A DNA stretch of 64,000 nucleotides from Ligustrum vulgare (taxonomy: Eukaryota > Streptophyta > Magnoliopsida > Lamiales > Oleaceae). The translations under genes and the position numbers were made by a program. Shown piece after piece: positions 47,320 to 57,439 of this stretch; the stretch's first letter is position 1; each line of letters opens with the position of its first letter. Below the pieces are notes generated by a model. It was not told the DNA's origin. It did no database searches and worked only from the letters and a program-made list of their open reading frames with translations. The stretch is taken from positions 11,879,501-11,943,500 of the forward strand of contig OY743190.1 of the NCBI GenBank assembly GCA_963555705.1. The letters are read 5' to 3'.

Positions 47320-47765
47320 TTCCACCGTATAGCGGTTTAATATTTGCCACCGCTAAGCGGTTTAGCAATCGTCACCGCAAAGCGTTTTAGTATTTGCCAC
47401 CGTCAACCGGATTAGCAATCGTCACCGCAAAGTGGTTTAATATTTGCCACCGCCAAGCGGTTTAGCAATCGTCACCGCAAAGCGGTTTAATATTTGCCAC
47501 CGCCAAGCGGTTTAGCAATCGTCACCGCAAAGCGGTTTAGTATTTGCCACCGTCAACCGGATTAGCAATCGTCACCGCAAAGCGGTTTAATATTTGCCAC
47601 CGCCGAGCGGTTAAGCAATCGTCACCGCAAAGCGGTTTAATATTTGTCACCGCCAAGCGGTTAAGCAATCGTCACCGCAAAGCGGTTTAATATTTGCCAC
47701 CGCCGAGCGGTTAAGCAATCGTCACCGCAAAGCGGTTTAATATTCACCACTGCAACAGCGGTTTA
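47320..47765. repeat. Hairpin tandem array (ACCGC-N3-GCGGT), 8-9 double units of about 49 bp
   Basis: Each double unit reads caccgcaaagcggtttaat, attgccaccgccaagcggt and a linker to the next. Both halves are short palindromes (ACCGCaaaGCGGT and ACCGCcaaGCGGT). Variants such as accgtcaaccggat and accgccgagcggt partly preserve pairing. The array shows the regularity of a satellite-like expansion inside an LTR. Confidence 0.9.
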
Positions 47766-50330
47766 ATTTGGGTATGCTGGTCTACAGCGCCCCATTTCTA
47801 TCTCACATCTTTCATGGCATAGAAGTACATTCATTTATTCTTAAAACTTGGGATACATACTCTTTGAGAACAATCTAACTTTCCACACTTTTCCTTTAAA
47901 ATCATTTGACTTCCCCAGTACTCAATGACAAATGCATGCTTGATGATGCAATTAACATAAAATATATGAATACTTGGGCAGTTTCCAATTTGAACAATAT
48001 ATTTTTATAAGAAGTAACGAAAGCATCGAAAACGAGCAATATGCAAAGTTGTCACTTGAGCACAGAAATTTCACATTAACTTTCAACTTTAATAAAAATA
48101 GGGGGAGTTTACTTACCTGTAGTCCTTAGTAGTTTGCTTAATATGCAGGTGGAAGTCTTGGTTGCCCGCGACGTCAATGTACCGTTTCTCCTAATTAATT
48201 TCCATCCATTAATAAAAGTATGGCTTTTAGTGAAAACTACCTTCAACACTCTTAACTGAGGTCGAGACTATCATGTAACTCATAATATAACAAACACATT
48301 TAACACCACATATAATATCCTATTCGAAGTAATACATTAAGTTCAAGGTATTTTGAAATCTCACTTATCAATTCCACAAATCAAAGCCAAGCATTACTTA
48401 TCAAAAATGATCTTGAACTAAAATTTTATAACTTTGAACATAATTTCAACTTAAACTAACTTGTTCTTAAAAGGTTAAAGTTTACTCTCCTATACCATTA
48501 TCCCAAAATTTCAAAATCACACATGTTTGTTTAAATAGTCATATACATATTCATGATCATATATACATACATTCACACCTCAAATTTGATATTATGGCAC
48601 ATAAATTAATCAAAAGTTCATGAGTCTCCAGTTTGAGAAATTCTATTCTATTTTCATCATAACAAAAGTCTGAATACATACCTATGCCCACATCCAAAAT
48701 TTATATATTTACCCACATCTATACCTACATAATAATATACACATTCATATACATCAATACTCACACACATAAACATCCCAAATCCCTAATTGATGGTAAA
48801 TTTCGAAAATCAACAAGAACTGAAATCTGAAAATTGTGAGGAATCACATATATACTTACTTAATTCCTATATACACCAATATATGCATAAAATTCAACAT
48901 ATAAAAATTGTGTATGTGTGTGTGAAAAAGAAACGTGTATGCGGTTTCGTGGGTGTGTAAAAACCGTGCAGCGGTTTCGCGTGGGAGAGGGGCGGAAAAG
49001 GGCTACCGTGAGTGGCGGTGGTGCGCCGACGGGTTGGCCGGTGGTGCGCCGACGGAACTGAGGGAGAGCGAGGCCGAGAGACAGGGAGCAAGGCGGAGAC
49101 CAAGAGAGAGGCGTCGGGTGAGAGATCGCGTAGGGAGTGAGAGAGAGCGTGAGTGCGAGATATGAGAGTGTGAGGTTTTTAGGTTAGGTTTAAATGTTTA
49201 ACTTTTGGAAAATTGCAATTCAGTCCCTCAACTCTCGTAAATTGGTAATTTAGATTCATAACTTTCAAATAAAATTCCAAAGTGTCACCAAACTTTTCCC
49301 AACTTCAATTTAATGCAATTTAGGCAACTACTACTCAAATACAATAGAAATGGAAAGTAACAATTAAAATAAACAATTAGACATAGAATTGTACGTAAAC
49401 AATTTATAAACATTTTAATTGGTACATTGATCGAGACGGCGTCCAAGTCCTTCCACTGCAAGATAATTCCAATTATAGACGTTAAAAATCATAAAATTAT
49501 AATTTATAATAACATTCACAAGAATATTACGTGAAATTTAGAATTGCAAGTAAAAATGAAAAGCGGTCTTACACAAACCATCAAAGAAATTATTAACATT
49601 TAAAAGTTCAATAGGCTTGCTATGGAGATCCAACTGAGCCCAAGAGGTAATATTAAAGATTTGTTCTAAAGTACCAAAACCTCCAGGCAGGGCCATGAAG
49701 ATATCATAACCATATAACATGCAAGTTATTCATTCATGGATAGATAATGTATGTACTTCATGCCCTCGTATTTTGCCCGCAATATCTATCAAAGGAATAT
49801 GTATAATGCCTATGACCTTCGATTCCTTTGTTTGAGCAGATTGAGAAACGCAACCCATCAATCCACTGCTACCCCCTTCGTATACTAGATTGATACCTCT
49901 CTCTCCCAACTTCTTTCCTAGATGCACTGCTGCTTCTAGATATCTAAATCCTTTCCCGATTCTTGATCCATAAAATACACAGATAGTTTTGATTTTTCGA
50001 ATTTTTGATTCTTCAATCTTTTAAGAGTACAAGGAAGGAAAACTTTCAAGAAAAATGTTATTTTGGAATGCATTAAACTGCTAAATTATTTGGCTTTTTA
50101 GACCTAAAAATCTTCACTATTTTACTGCTCGTCTTTTGAAAAAGTTGCTACTTAATTTTGATTAAATGACACTACTTTTGATTATATCTATGATAACATA
50201 TTTAATACTCTATAATGGACACTCTTTCGGTAGTCTCTCAATGACAGACTATTAATATGCGAAAAAATGAAAAATGAAATACTTTATTAAAATATATATG
50301 TATACATATATACACTATACTGATTTACCT

Positions 50331-50866
50331 TGTATCAATACTGAATAGTCGAAACATCCATATTTGTTACAGACTGGCAAACTGGATCTTTTACTATTAT
50401 ATTCTTGAGACTATAACGGTCTTTATCATCTTTGAATTGAGCCTATAAAGATAGTAGCTCATGCTCCACATACCCACAAAGGTGGGTCTCAATAGTCAAT
50501 CAGATATCATCCAAAGACTCCTTATTCAGTCCACCCTTAATGAAATATATTTTATCATCTCGATTTACGAATGTATTTCCTACTGATTTACAATGGATAT
50601 CACATGTCCATCGAGTACATTTGTAACAACATTTAATCTTTTTGCTCTTCACTTCTTTGCAAAAGTACTCTTACCTAAGTTAGGCATAAATCTGTTAATT
50701 CACCAGCTAATCAAACTTTTGCTTCTATCAACCAACAAACATCTTCTGGGATACCTTGATCCATCAGCAGCCTCAACCTTTCAATTCGAACTCAGTAAAT
50801 CTTTTTCAAAACATTTACTGGAAGATTAGAATAATATTTACGAATATTTGATAATATAACATCCAT
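50331..50866 (-). pseudogene. Viral NABP-like gene, copy 2 (decayed)
   Basis: Homologue of the open gene at 56193-56744. The ATG (50864-50866) aligns with residue 17 of the open frame, which supports that Met as the real start. Stops and small indels interrupt the frame, and the terminal TAA has become CAA. The cluster C-Y-K-C-T-R-W-T-C-D-I-H-C is kept with all four Cys and their exact spacing, while flanking residues changed. It lies 314 bp upstream of LOG copy 2 in the same direction, the same order as in the open cassette. Confidence 0.75.
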
Positions 50867-51299
50867 TTTCACGGATCAAAACTTCTTTCCATACGATCTA
50901 TTTAAATGTATTATTGAACACATAAAGAGCGGAGGCTCTGCATGACATTGATTCCACCAAGAAAAATGGGAATAAAATATTGAAAAATTGGGAACAAAAA
51001 TTATTTTCTTGGGATATCGTGTAGCGACCAAGAATTTTTACGCGATTAATAATTATTTTAATAGAAAATCGTGTCGCTACTATTTCACCCATTTTTATTA
51101 AGTTAACGCCACGACGTATTCGTATAGCCAAGTCAAGAAATAATCGAGATCGTTCGATTTTAAATTAAATTCCGAATTTCTAAAAATATCTCCATTCTCT
51201 TGATTTAAAGTATATTAAGTCTAAGTACTTAATTCAATGTTATCCCAATATTTATTTATACAAAAATTACTTTTATTATTTAAATTAAGAAAATATATG

Positions 51300-51800
51300 C
51301 AAGCATGAGAGGTTCCATTATATATAATAATTATGAGAATCTTAATTTAATAAATATGGAAAAGTATATAAATGGTTGATAGATTCCATTATATGTAATC
51401 ATGAAGAGCATAATATTTGTATAAATATGGAAAAGTATATGAATGAATTATATACTCCATTATATATAATCATGAAGAGCATAATATTTGTATAAATATG
51501 GAAAAGTATATGAATGATTGATAAGACTCCATTATATGTAATCATGAAGAGCATAATATTTGTATAAATATGGAAAAGTATATGAATGAATTATATACTC
51601 CATTATATATAATCATGAAGAGCATAATATTTGTATAAATATGGAAAAGTATATGAATGATTGATAAGACTCCATTATATGTAATCATGAAGAGCATAAT
51701 ATTTGTATAAATATGGAAAAGTATATGAATGATTTATATACTCCATTATATATAATCATGAAGAGCATATTATTTGTATAAATATGGAAAAGTATATGAA
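51300..51800. repeat. Tandem array A in the LTR (about 7 units of about 69 bp)
   Basis: The unit is roughly actccattatat(g/a)taatcatgaagagcataatatttgtataaatatggaaaagtatatgaatga, with alternating tgattgataag and attatat junctions, which implies a higher-order two-unit period. The same array occurs at 57960-58460 in the other LTR. Confidence 0.9.
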
Positions 51801-52024
51801 TGGTGCTTTACTTTAAGAAAATGATGTGTTAAAATTAATAGAATTGAATGATTATGTTTACAATATGCCAACTTTATACATCTATTTAAACCCATCTCTT
51901 TTACACACAACTCTACACATATACACTTATTTCCAATCTCTTGACAAAATCCACAAGTAAGAGAAATTCAAGGTGGTCAAGAAAGTTTTGGTCCATTTAC
52001 TACTACACTTCATTTTAATCTTTT

Positions 52025-52450
52025 AAAAGGTAAGTATATCTTATGTTTTTATGAAAAGTAAGTATGTTTTTATGAAAGGTAAATACACCTTATGTTTTTA
52101 TGAAAAGTAAGTATGTTTTTATGAAAGGTAAATACACCTTATGTTTTTATGAAAAGTAAGTATGTTTTTATGACAAGTAAGTATATCTTATGTTTTTTAT
52201 GAAAAGTAAGTATGTTTTTATGAAAGGTAAATACACCTTATGTTTTTATGAAAAGTAAGTATGTTTTTATGACAAGTAAGTATATCTTATGTTTTTATGA
52301 AAAGTAAGTATGTTTTTATGAAAAGTAAATACACCTTATGTTTTTATGAAAAGTAAGTATGTTTTTATGACAAGTAAGTATACCTTATGTTTTTATGAAA
52401 AGTAAGTATGTTTTTATGACAAGTAAGTATATCTTATGTTTTTATGAAAA
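52025..52450. repeat. Tandem array B in the LTR (about 30-bp units)
   Basis: Units of gtaagtatgtttttatga(a/c)aa alternate with gtaaatacaccttatgtttt or gtaagtatatcttatgtttt variants. Matching array at 58685-59105. Each unit begins with a perfect plant 5' splice donor consensus (aaaa/ggtaagtat-like), which is curious but unproven functionally. Confidence 0.85.
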
Positions 52451-52964
52451 TGTTTGGATCATTGCTATGAAATCAATCTCACAAGATTGTTATGGGTTCC
52501 ATATGATATGTTTATGATTATGCTAAGGGGACCGGAGTTTAGTAGCGCTACACATAAGAATTCTTGCCATTTAAGTTCGGTAAAATTCTTGTGTCTCCCT
52601 ATGTTTATGAATATTTCAATCCTATCCTATGTTATGATGAAAATGATCCATATGCTTTCAAAAGAAAATTTATGCTTGGTATACTTACTGGGATTTTATA
52701 AATCTCACTCCACGATATTTACCATTTTCAGATAATTGAAGGTTCGAGGCGGTCAACATGGAAGTGGCAAAAGTGGTTAAGATTGATGAGATAATTATGT
52801 TGAACTTTATGTAAGAAAATTATGTTCTATTTTTATTCACAAATAAAATTATGGGATTCTAATTATTCTTTTGAATAATTTTACATTACTATTTAAGTCT
52901 CGATAATATGATATGAGTCACTTTTTGTGGCACTCGAATGGTCGAGAATTCGGGTCGTCACAGT

Positions 52965-52976
52965 TGGTATCAGAGC
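52965..52976 (+). other. Primer-binding site of the young element
   Basis: TGGTATCAGAGC, complementary to plant initiator Met tRNA, two bases after the 5' LTR end. Confidence 0.9.
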
Positions 52977-55000
52977 AAAGAGTTTTAAAAACGATTCTGT
53001 AGATTTTTGAAATTTTATTTCTTTAAAAAAAAAAAAAAAAATCACTATTCATGTGAACAGTAAAACGACGTGCTATTCATGATGAACAGTGAACGAAATC
53101 ACTATTCATTATAAAAAAAAAAAGTTGAATTTTCACATGTCAAGTATGGTTATGATTTTGAAAAGCATGATGAAATTTGATGTGCGAATTTCAAGGACAA
53201 AATTCATTTTAAGTAAGGGAGTTTGTAATGTCCTGAAAATTTTATGGAATATAATTAGTTAGTGATATGATGTTTATATTGATGTCTTTGATAAATTTCT
53301 AGAAGTTCGGGGACTAAAGGAAAAATAAGATTTGACGATAAATTTTATTTGGGTTAAGTTATTAATTATTGATGGGGAGATAATTACTATATCGATATTG
53401 GATTTGTTTTGAAGACTGTGATTAATTAGGAATTATGATTCAAGAAAATGTTGATTTGGATACAACCACATTAAATTATTGTTGATTAAAGGAAAATAAG
53501 ATTATATGAAATATTTTAACTCATCACTCTACTATGTCACTCTCCACGTATTGACTCCTCGAACCAGGTATGTTATATGCTTTGCAAGTCATTTACGATT
53601 TTATTAAGACATGTTAAGTATGAAATCTTCATATGTTATGAATCTTTATGTGTTACACATAATATACATGTCAAGTATGATATAAATTGATAGAAGACTC
53701 AATTTTTTTATTCTTTTCAATGTAGAATCATGAGACAGAGAGGATATTTATATGAATTTTGGTGCATATTAAGCTTAGTAAGATTGACTCAATTAGAAAT
53801 TAAGTTGGGTTGTAACTTTTGCCCAAAATATATGGAATAATATATTAAACAAACAAAATTGATAATGAATTCGTACAATAATTTATCCCTTTATCACTAC
53901 CTTTGTGTAAAAACAAGGGAAAAACTGTGGATGGTTATTAGTACTTCCTCTTCAAGTTTCAATTTTCGGTTCAATAATTTATCCCTTTATCACTACCTTT
54001 GCTTAAAAGCAAGGAAAAACTGTGGATGATTATTGGTACCACTCTTCAAGTTTCAATTCTGAAAAAAAAAAAAAAAAAAAAAAAAATTCAGAAAGAAAAG
54101 AAAGAAAGAGAACGGGTGTTGAGCATAATGGGAATAATATGACTTAAGAATGATTTTCAAAATAATTGTTGTCCTCGAGTTTAGAAATGATAAACCTTAA
54201 ATGGACTTTGCATAATTGATTTTAGACATGGCATTAAGTATGAGAAGTCAACAGAAATGATTAGAAATATGTTCAGATTATCTATCATTTAGATTTAATG
54301 AGAAATAGCGAGCCAATTTTATGAATTTTTATGAGATGTTAAGATTATAAGTGATATGATTTTAATGAGACTTTTATGAGAAGCATTATGAAGTTAGAGA
54401 TTTAAAGATTTGGTTATTGGGAATTAAGTAATGGATATTATGTTGAGTAAGTGAATTATGCCTCTATATTGAAGAGAAATTTATTATGAACTTTGGCCTT
54501 GTGATTAAATTTTGGGAATATGATTTATGACTTATAAATATAAGTATGAGTAATCTTTTGAGCCAATTAAGGTATTGAAGGAAGTGATATTGTGATATTG
54601 ACGACTATGATTTGAAATTTCTATGTTGAGGAATTATGAATTGATTTTCTGGAATATTTTTTTTATGATATTGAAGTTTGATGAAATTGTGGTCAATTTT
54701 TAGATCGTTGTGATCAAATGTGGAATTATTTATTATTGTGAGTTATGAAGTATGCTTACGGTTTGAATAAGTCCAAATTTCAAAGGAAACTCTGCTTAGA
54801 ATTTTATCGTTTGGAATTAAGAGCATAGTATGGTATGCAATCACTAAGAGAATTGAGGTTAGACATGCAAATTCATTTACATCACAAACGAGATTTAGTA
54901 GATGATAACAGAGATATTTATTATTTTCTCGTAAGGAGAACACACAAGAGTCACATTGGAAAGAAATACATGAAACACGCAAAATCAAAAGAAAGCAACA
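52977..55000 (+). other. Non-coding interior of the young element with an older gypsy boundary
   Basis: No gag or pol is readable. At about 53190-53232 a second 3'-end signature appears: tttcaaggacaaaattcatt, then taagggagtt and TGTAATGTCCTG, which looks like the junction of another gypsy interior with its LTR. 53883-54060 is a diverged tandem pair (ataatttatccctttatcac x2), followed by an A-run at 54061-54086. The rest is AT-rich without conserved frames. Confidence 0.5.
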
Positions 55001-55024
55001 TGGGAAATTCCTCAAATTGAGAGA

Positions 55025-55240
55025 TGTGTTTCCGGAGTAGCCGTATCCTACCACCTCTGACCTTTTGAGGAAATAAAGAAACCTTCAAAGAGGTGTGTTT
55101 CGAGAGTAAGAATACTCCGTAATCTACCACCTGGAACCTTTGAGGTACACACAAGATTTAAACATTAAGGAAATCCTAGGAAATTAGAGGGGTGTCTCGA
55201 GAGTAAGAATACTCCGTACTCTACCCCCACCTATTCTAAG
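55025..55240 (-). repeat. Triplicated motif downstream of LOG (gtaagaatactccgtactc)
   Basis: Three copies (about 55035, 55100 and 55200) of a gtgttt(c)gagagtaagaatactccgtactctacc-type block follow the LOG stop codon (reading on the minus strand). Copy 2 of the cassette has two such blocks at about 46090-46215. Their conservation downstream of both genes suggests they are part of the cassette. Confidence 0.75.
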
Positions 55241-55242
55241 AT

Positions 55243-55896
55243 TCATAAAGTTAAGTTTACATTAACCGGACTCCATTTTCGCTTGATTCCCCTTCCTTGC
55301 GACCAATCTATCTTAACCCCTGCTGGATCTTGTATTGAGATATATGACTGCAGCTTATCCAGTAGTTCATCAATAGTAGGAGTAGAAATAAGGAGCCTTC
55401 TGGAAAATGGAGAGATGAATCCCTGTTCCACAGCATAATCAAGAAAGGTTAACAAGCCATCAAAGAAATTGTTAACATTCAGAAGCCCAATAGGCTTAGT
55501 ATGGAGATCTAGTTGAGCCCACGAGGTAATGTTAAAGATTTCTTCTAAGGTACCAAAACCTCCGGGCAGGGCTATAAAGGCATCAGAACCATATAGCATA
55601 CAAGTTATGCGTTCATGGATGGATAATGTTTGAACTTCATGCCCTCGTGTTTTGCCTGCAACATCTACCAAAGGGACAGGTATGACACCGATTACTTTTG
55701 ATTTCTCTGCAAGAGCAGATTGGGAAACACAACCCATTAGACCACTGCTACCACCCCCATACACAAGAGTGATACCTTTTTCCCCCAGTTTCTTTCCAAG
55801 ATCTACGGCCGCTTCTAGATAACTGAAGCCTTTCCCCACTTTTGATCCACAAAATATACAAATAGTTTTGATCTGTCGAAGTTTTGGTGCTTCCAT
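55243..55896 (-). CDS. LOG: LOG-like cytokinin riboside 5'-monophosphate phosphoribohydrolase, intronless, inside an LTR element
   Basis: 217 codons, full length for the LOG family, which releases active cytokinin base from its riboside monophosphate in the cytosol. Visible motifs are F-C-G-S (15-18), L-V-Y-G-G-G-S-S-G-L-M-G (44-55), H-E-R (94-96) and P-G-G-F-G-T-L-E-E (111-119), the family signature with its catalytic Glu. The plant family has an Arg-Lys pair after the HxR position; here Arg96 is kept but the next residue is Ile, so substrate binding may be altered. Plant LOG genes have several introns and this one has none, so it arose by reverse transcription or came from a non-plant source. 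The start ATG (55894-55896) is the first in frame and aligns with the lost ATG of copy 2. It lies 296 bp after the NABP-like gene in the same direction and is antisense to the host element. Expression is unknown. Confidence 0.9.
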   Translation of the reverse strand: MEAPKLRQIKTICIFCGSKVGKGFSYLEAAVDLGKKLGEKGITLVYGGGSSGLMGCVSQSALAEKSKVIGVIPVPLVDVAGKTRGHEVQTLSIHERITCMLYGSDAFIALPGGFGTLEEIFNITSWAQLDLHTKPIGLLNVNNFFDGLLTFLDYAVEQGFISPFSRRLLISTPTIDELLDKLQSYISIQDPAGVKIDWSQGRGIKRKWSPVNVNLTL

Positions 55897-56192
55897 CTTT
55901 GATAGTATAGAAGAGAAAACTTACGAAGAAGATGTGATTTTGGGATGCCTGAACTATGAAATATGTTTGGCTATTTAAAGCCGAAAAAATTTACTGTTTT
56001 TGATTGATTATGAAAAAGTAAAGATTTACTTTTGTCAAAATCGGCCAACTTTTGACTGTTTTACCAAAGATATCACCTTTCGGTGATTTATTTCCAGCTT
56101 TATCAAAACTCGAGAAAGGAAAATATATTTTATTTCCAAAACGCGTGAAAGAAAACAGCAAAATATTTTAAATGTGTATCAAGAGATTTACC

Positions 56193-56744
56193 TTATATCA
56201 TTGTTGAACTGCCAGAAGCCTCATTTTGTAAAACAGACTGGCAAACAGGATCTTTTGCTATTATATTTTGGAGACTATAACGATTTTTGTCCTCGTTAAA
56301 CTGAGCGTATAAGGAGAGAAGTTCACGTTGCACATAACCACTTGGGTGCGTCTCAAGAGTCAGTCGAATATCATCCAAAGACTCCTTACTCAGTCCACCC
56401 TTTATGAATTTGATTTTATCATCCCGATTAGTAGAAGAATATCCTACTATTTTGCAACGAGTATCACAGTTCCAACGAGCACATTTGTAGCAACCATTCA
56501 GCCTTTTTGCTCTTCGTTTCTTTGCGAAGGTGCTTTTGCCTAAACCAGGCATGTGCTTTGGAAATGTCATAGGTAATTCACCAGATAGTCGAACCTTTGC
56601 TTCGATCAACCAGCGAACATCTTCTGAAACACCATGAGCCATCAGCAACCTCAATCTTTCGAGTCTTATTCGATAAATTTTCCTCAGATCATTCATTGGA
56701 AGACTGGAATAATACTTGCGAATGTTTGTAAGAATGATATCCAT
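56193..56744 (-). CDS. Putative viral nucleic-acid-binding-protein-like (carlavirus NABP type) gene with Cys cluster
   Basis: The open frame begins at 56792, but the Met at 56744 is preferred because copy 2 keeps that ATG and has a stop upstream of it. From that Met the product is 183 residues. It has a helical, Arg/Leu-rich N-terminal half, then G-K-S-T-F-A followed by the basic patch K-K-R-R-A-K-R (residues 91-97 of the long frame) and directly a cluster C-x2-C-x4-C-x3-C (Cys101, 104, 109, 113), then a charged C-terminal half. A basic arginine patch leading straight into a small Cys cluster is the hallmark of the 11-14 kDa nucleic-acid-binding proteins of carlaviruses and relatives, which bind RNA/DNA and affect silencing and transcription. 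The Cys spacing is tighter and the protein longer than usual, so the match is a proposal. The alternative is an unclassified small zinc-finger protein. Confidence 0.55.
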   Translation of the reverse strand: MDIILTNIRKYYSSLPMNDLRKIYRIRLERLRLLMAHGVSEDVRWLIEAKVRLSGELPMTFPKHMPGLGKSTFAKKRRAKRLNGCYKCARWNCDTRCKIVGYSSTNRDDKIKFIKGGLSKESLDDIRLTLETHPSGYVQRELLSLYAQFNEDKNRYSLQNIIAKDPVCQSVLQNEASGSSTMI

Positions 56745-57439
56745 GTTTTTGATGGATCTAACCTCTTCCCAGCATGAACTATTTAAAAGCATTAAGGATC
56801 GGAGGGAATCCGCGTGATATTGATTCCAGCAAGAAAGCGCGGAATAGAATAATGGAAAAGAGGGAACAAGAGTTTATACGCCGTTTACTTTCTTGATAAA
56901 AGGAAGATTTGATGATGACGGGATTTGAGATATGGAATATTTTCTTGGATTTTGGGTACTGATATTTTGATATAATAATCAAGGTATAGAAATAATACGG
57001 GGATACGTGAAAGTGAAATAAGGACTGTATTGAATCAGGATTAATAAGTTTGTGCAAGTGAAAGGAATACCTTACGGGAAATGTTATGATATTTGAGTTA
57101 AGAATTTTAATTATTTGGGAGATATTTGTTTATTGAATTTTGCAGAAATTTTGGGTTACAAATATTGGAAAGATAAACTGATGATTATGTTGATATGTGA
57201 ATAACATGTTTGGGTATATTACATAGAGAATATTCAGGTAATCGTTTTAATTATTTTGGGATATTTGGTGATAAGAAGAAATGACAAATTATTATGGTAT
57301 GATATGTTAGTAAAGATTTATTGAAATTTTAGAGATATTAATACGAATATTTGAGGTCACATGATACGATGATAAATGACAAGTTACATGAATACTACAA
57401 GATATGATGAAATATCACATACGATTGGGAATTTTCATT

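Larger units (their letters stand above)
46459..49573 (+). mobile_element. Solo LTR, 3.1 kb (TGTAACACCCC family), nested in LOG copy 2
   Basis: TGTAACACCCCAAG ... GGTCTTACA with a perfect 5-bp duplication CAAAC (46454-46458 and 49574-49578). Removing it restores alignment with the open LOG copy. Ty3/gypsy-like by its first bases. It includes ttcat/ttcaagact tandems (47035-47235), the CCGC-N3-GCGG hairpin array (47320-47765), a box near 46565-46635 shared with the CACTA interior, and a purine-rich leader-like stretch (48950-49165). Confidence 0.88.
46245..50017 (-). pseudogene. LOG: LOG-like gene, copy 2: decayed and split by a solo LTR
   Basis: Homologous along its length to the open copy at 55243-55896. 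The N-terminal part (50017-49579) keeps [15 protein letters not shown] and W-A-Q-L-D-L-H. The start codon has become ATT (50015-50017), the codon for the conserved Arg is TGA (about 49733), and a conserved Gly is Glu. The last third (46453-46245) lies on the other side of the 3.1 kb LTR and ends at TAA. The downstream region repeats the gtaagaatactccgtactc motif as in the open copy. It is clearly non-functional. Confidence 0.88.
51020..52962 (+). repeat. 5' LTR of the young Ty3/gypsy element (1943 bp)
   Basis: TGTAGCGACCAAGAATTTTT ... GGGTCGTCACA. Near-identical to 57677-59618. It holds two tandem arrays (51300-51800 and 52025-52450) and one unit of the repeat seen in the reverse solo LTR at 40682-44134. 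Confidence 0.95.

Noticed and set aside
47320..47765. Regular repeats with spacers looking like a CRISPR array
   Set aside because: The context is a plant LTR with a target-site duplication; the spacers are themselves repeated and no cas-like gene exists here.
48894..49165. Arg/Glu-rich open frame
   Set aside because: Derived from a gagaga-rich purine stretch in the 3.1 kb LTR.
52454..52735. 93-codon open frame present in both LTRs (again at 59110-59391)
   Set aside because: Identical because the LTRs are near-identical; no Kozak-like context, domain or conservation in the related reverse solo LTR.
55243..55896. LOG as an ordinary host gene
   Set aside because: It has no introns, lies antisense between the LTRs of a young element, and has a decayed sister with the same neighbour; a normal host locus does not explain this.
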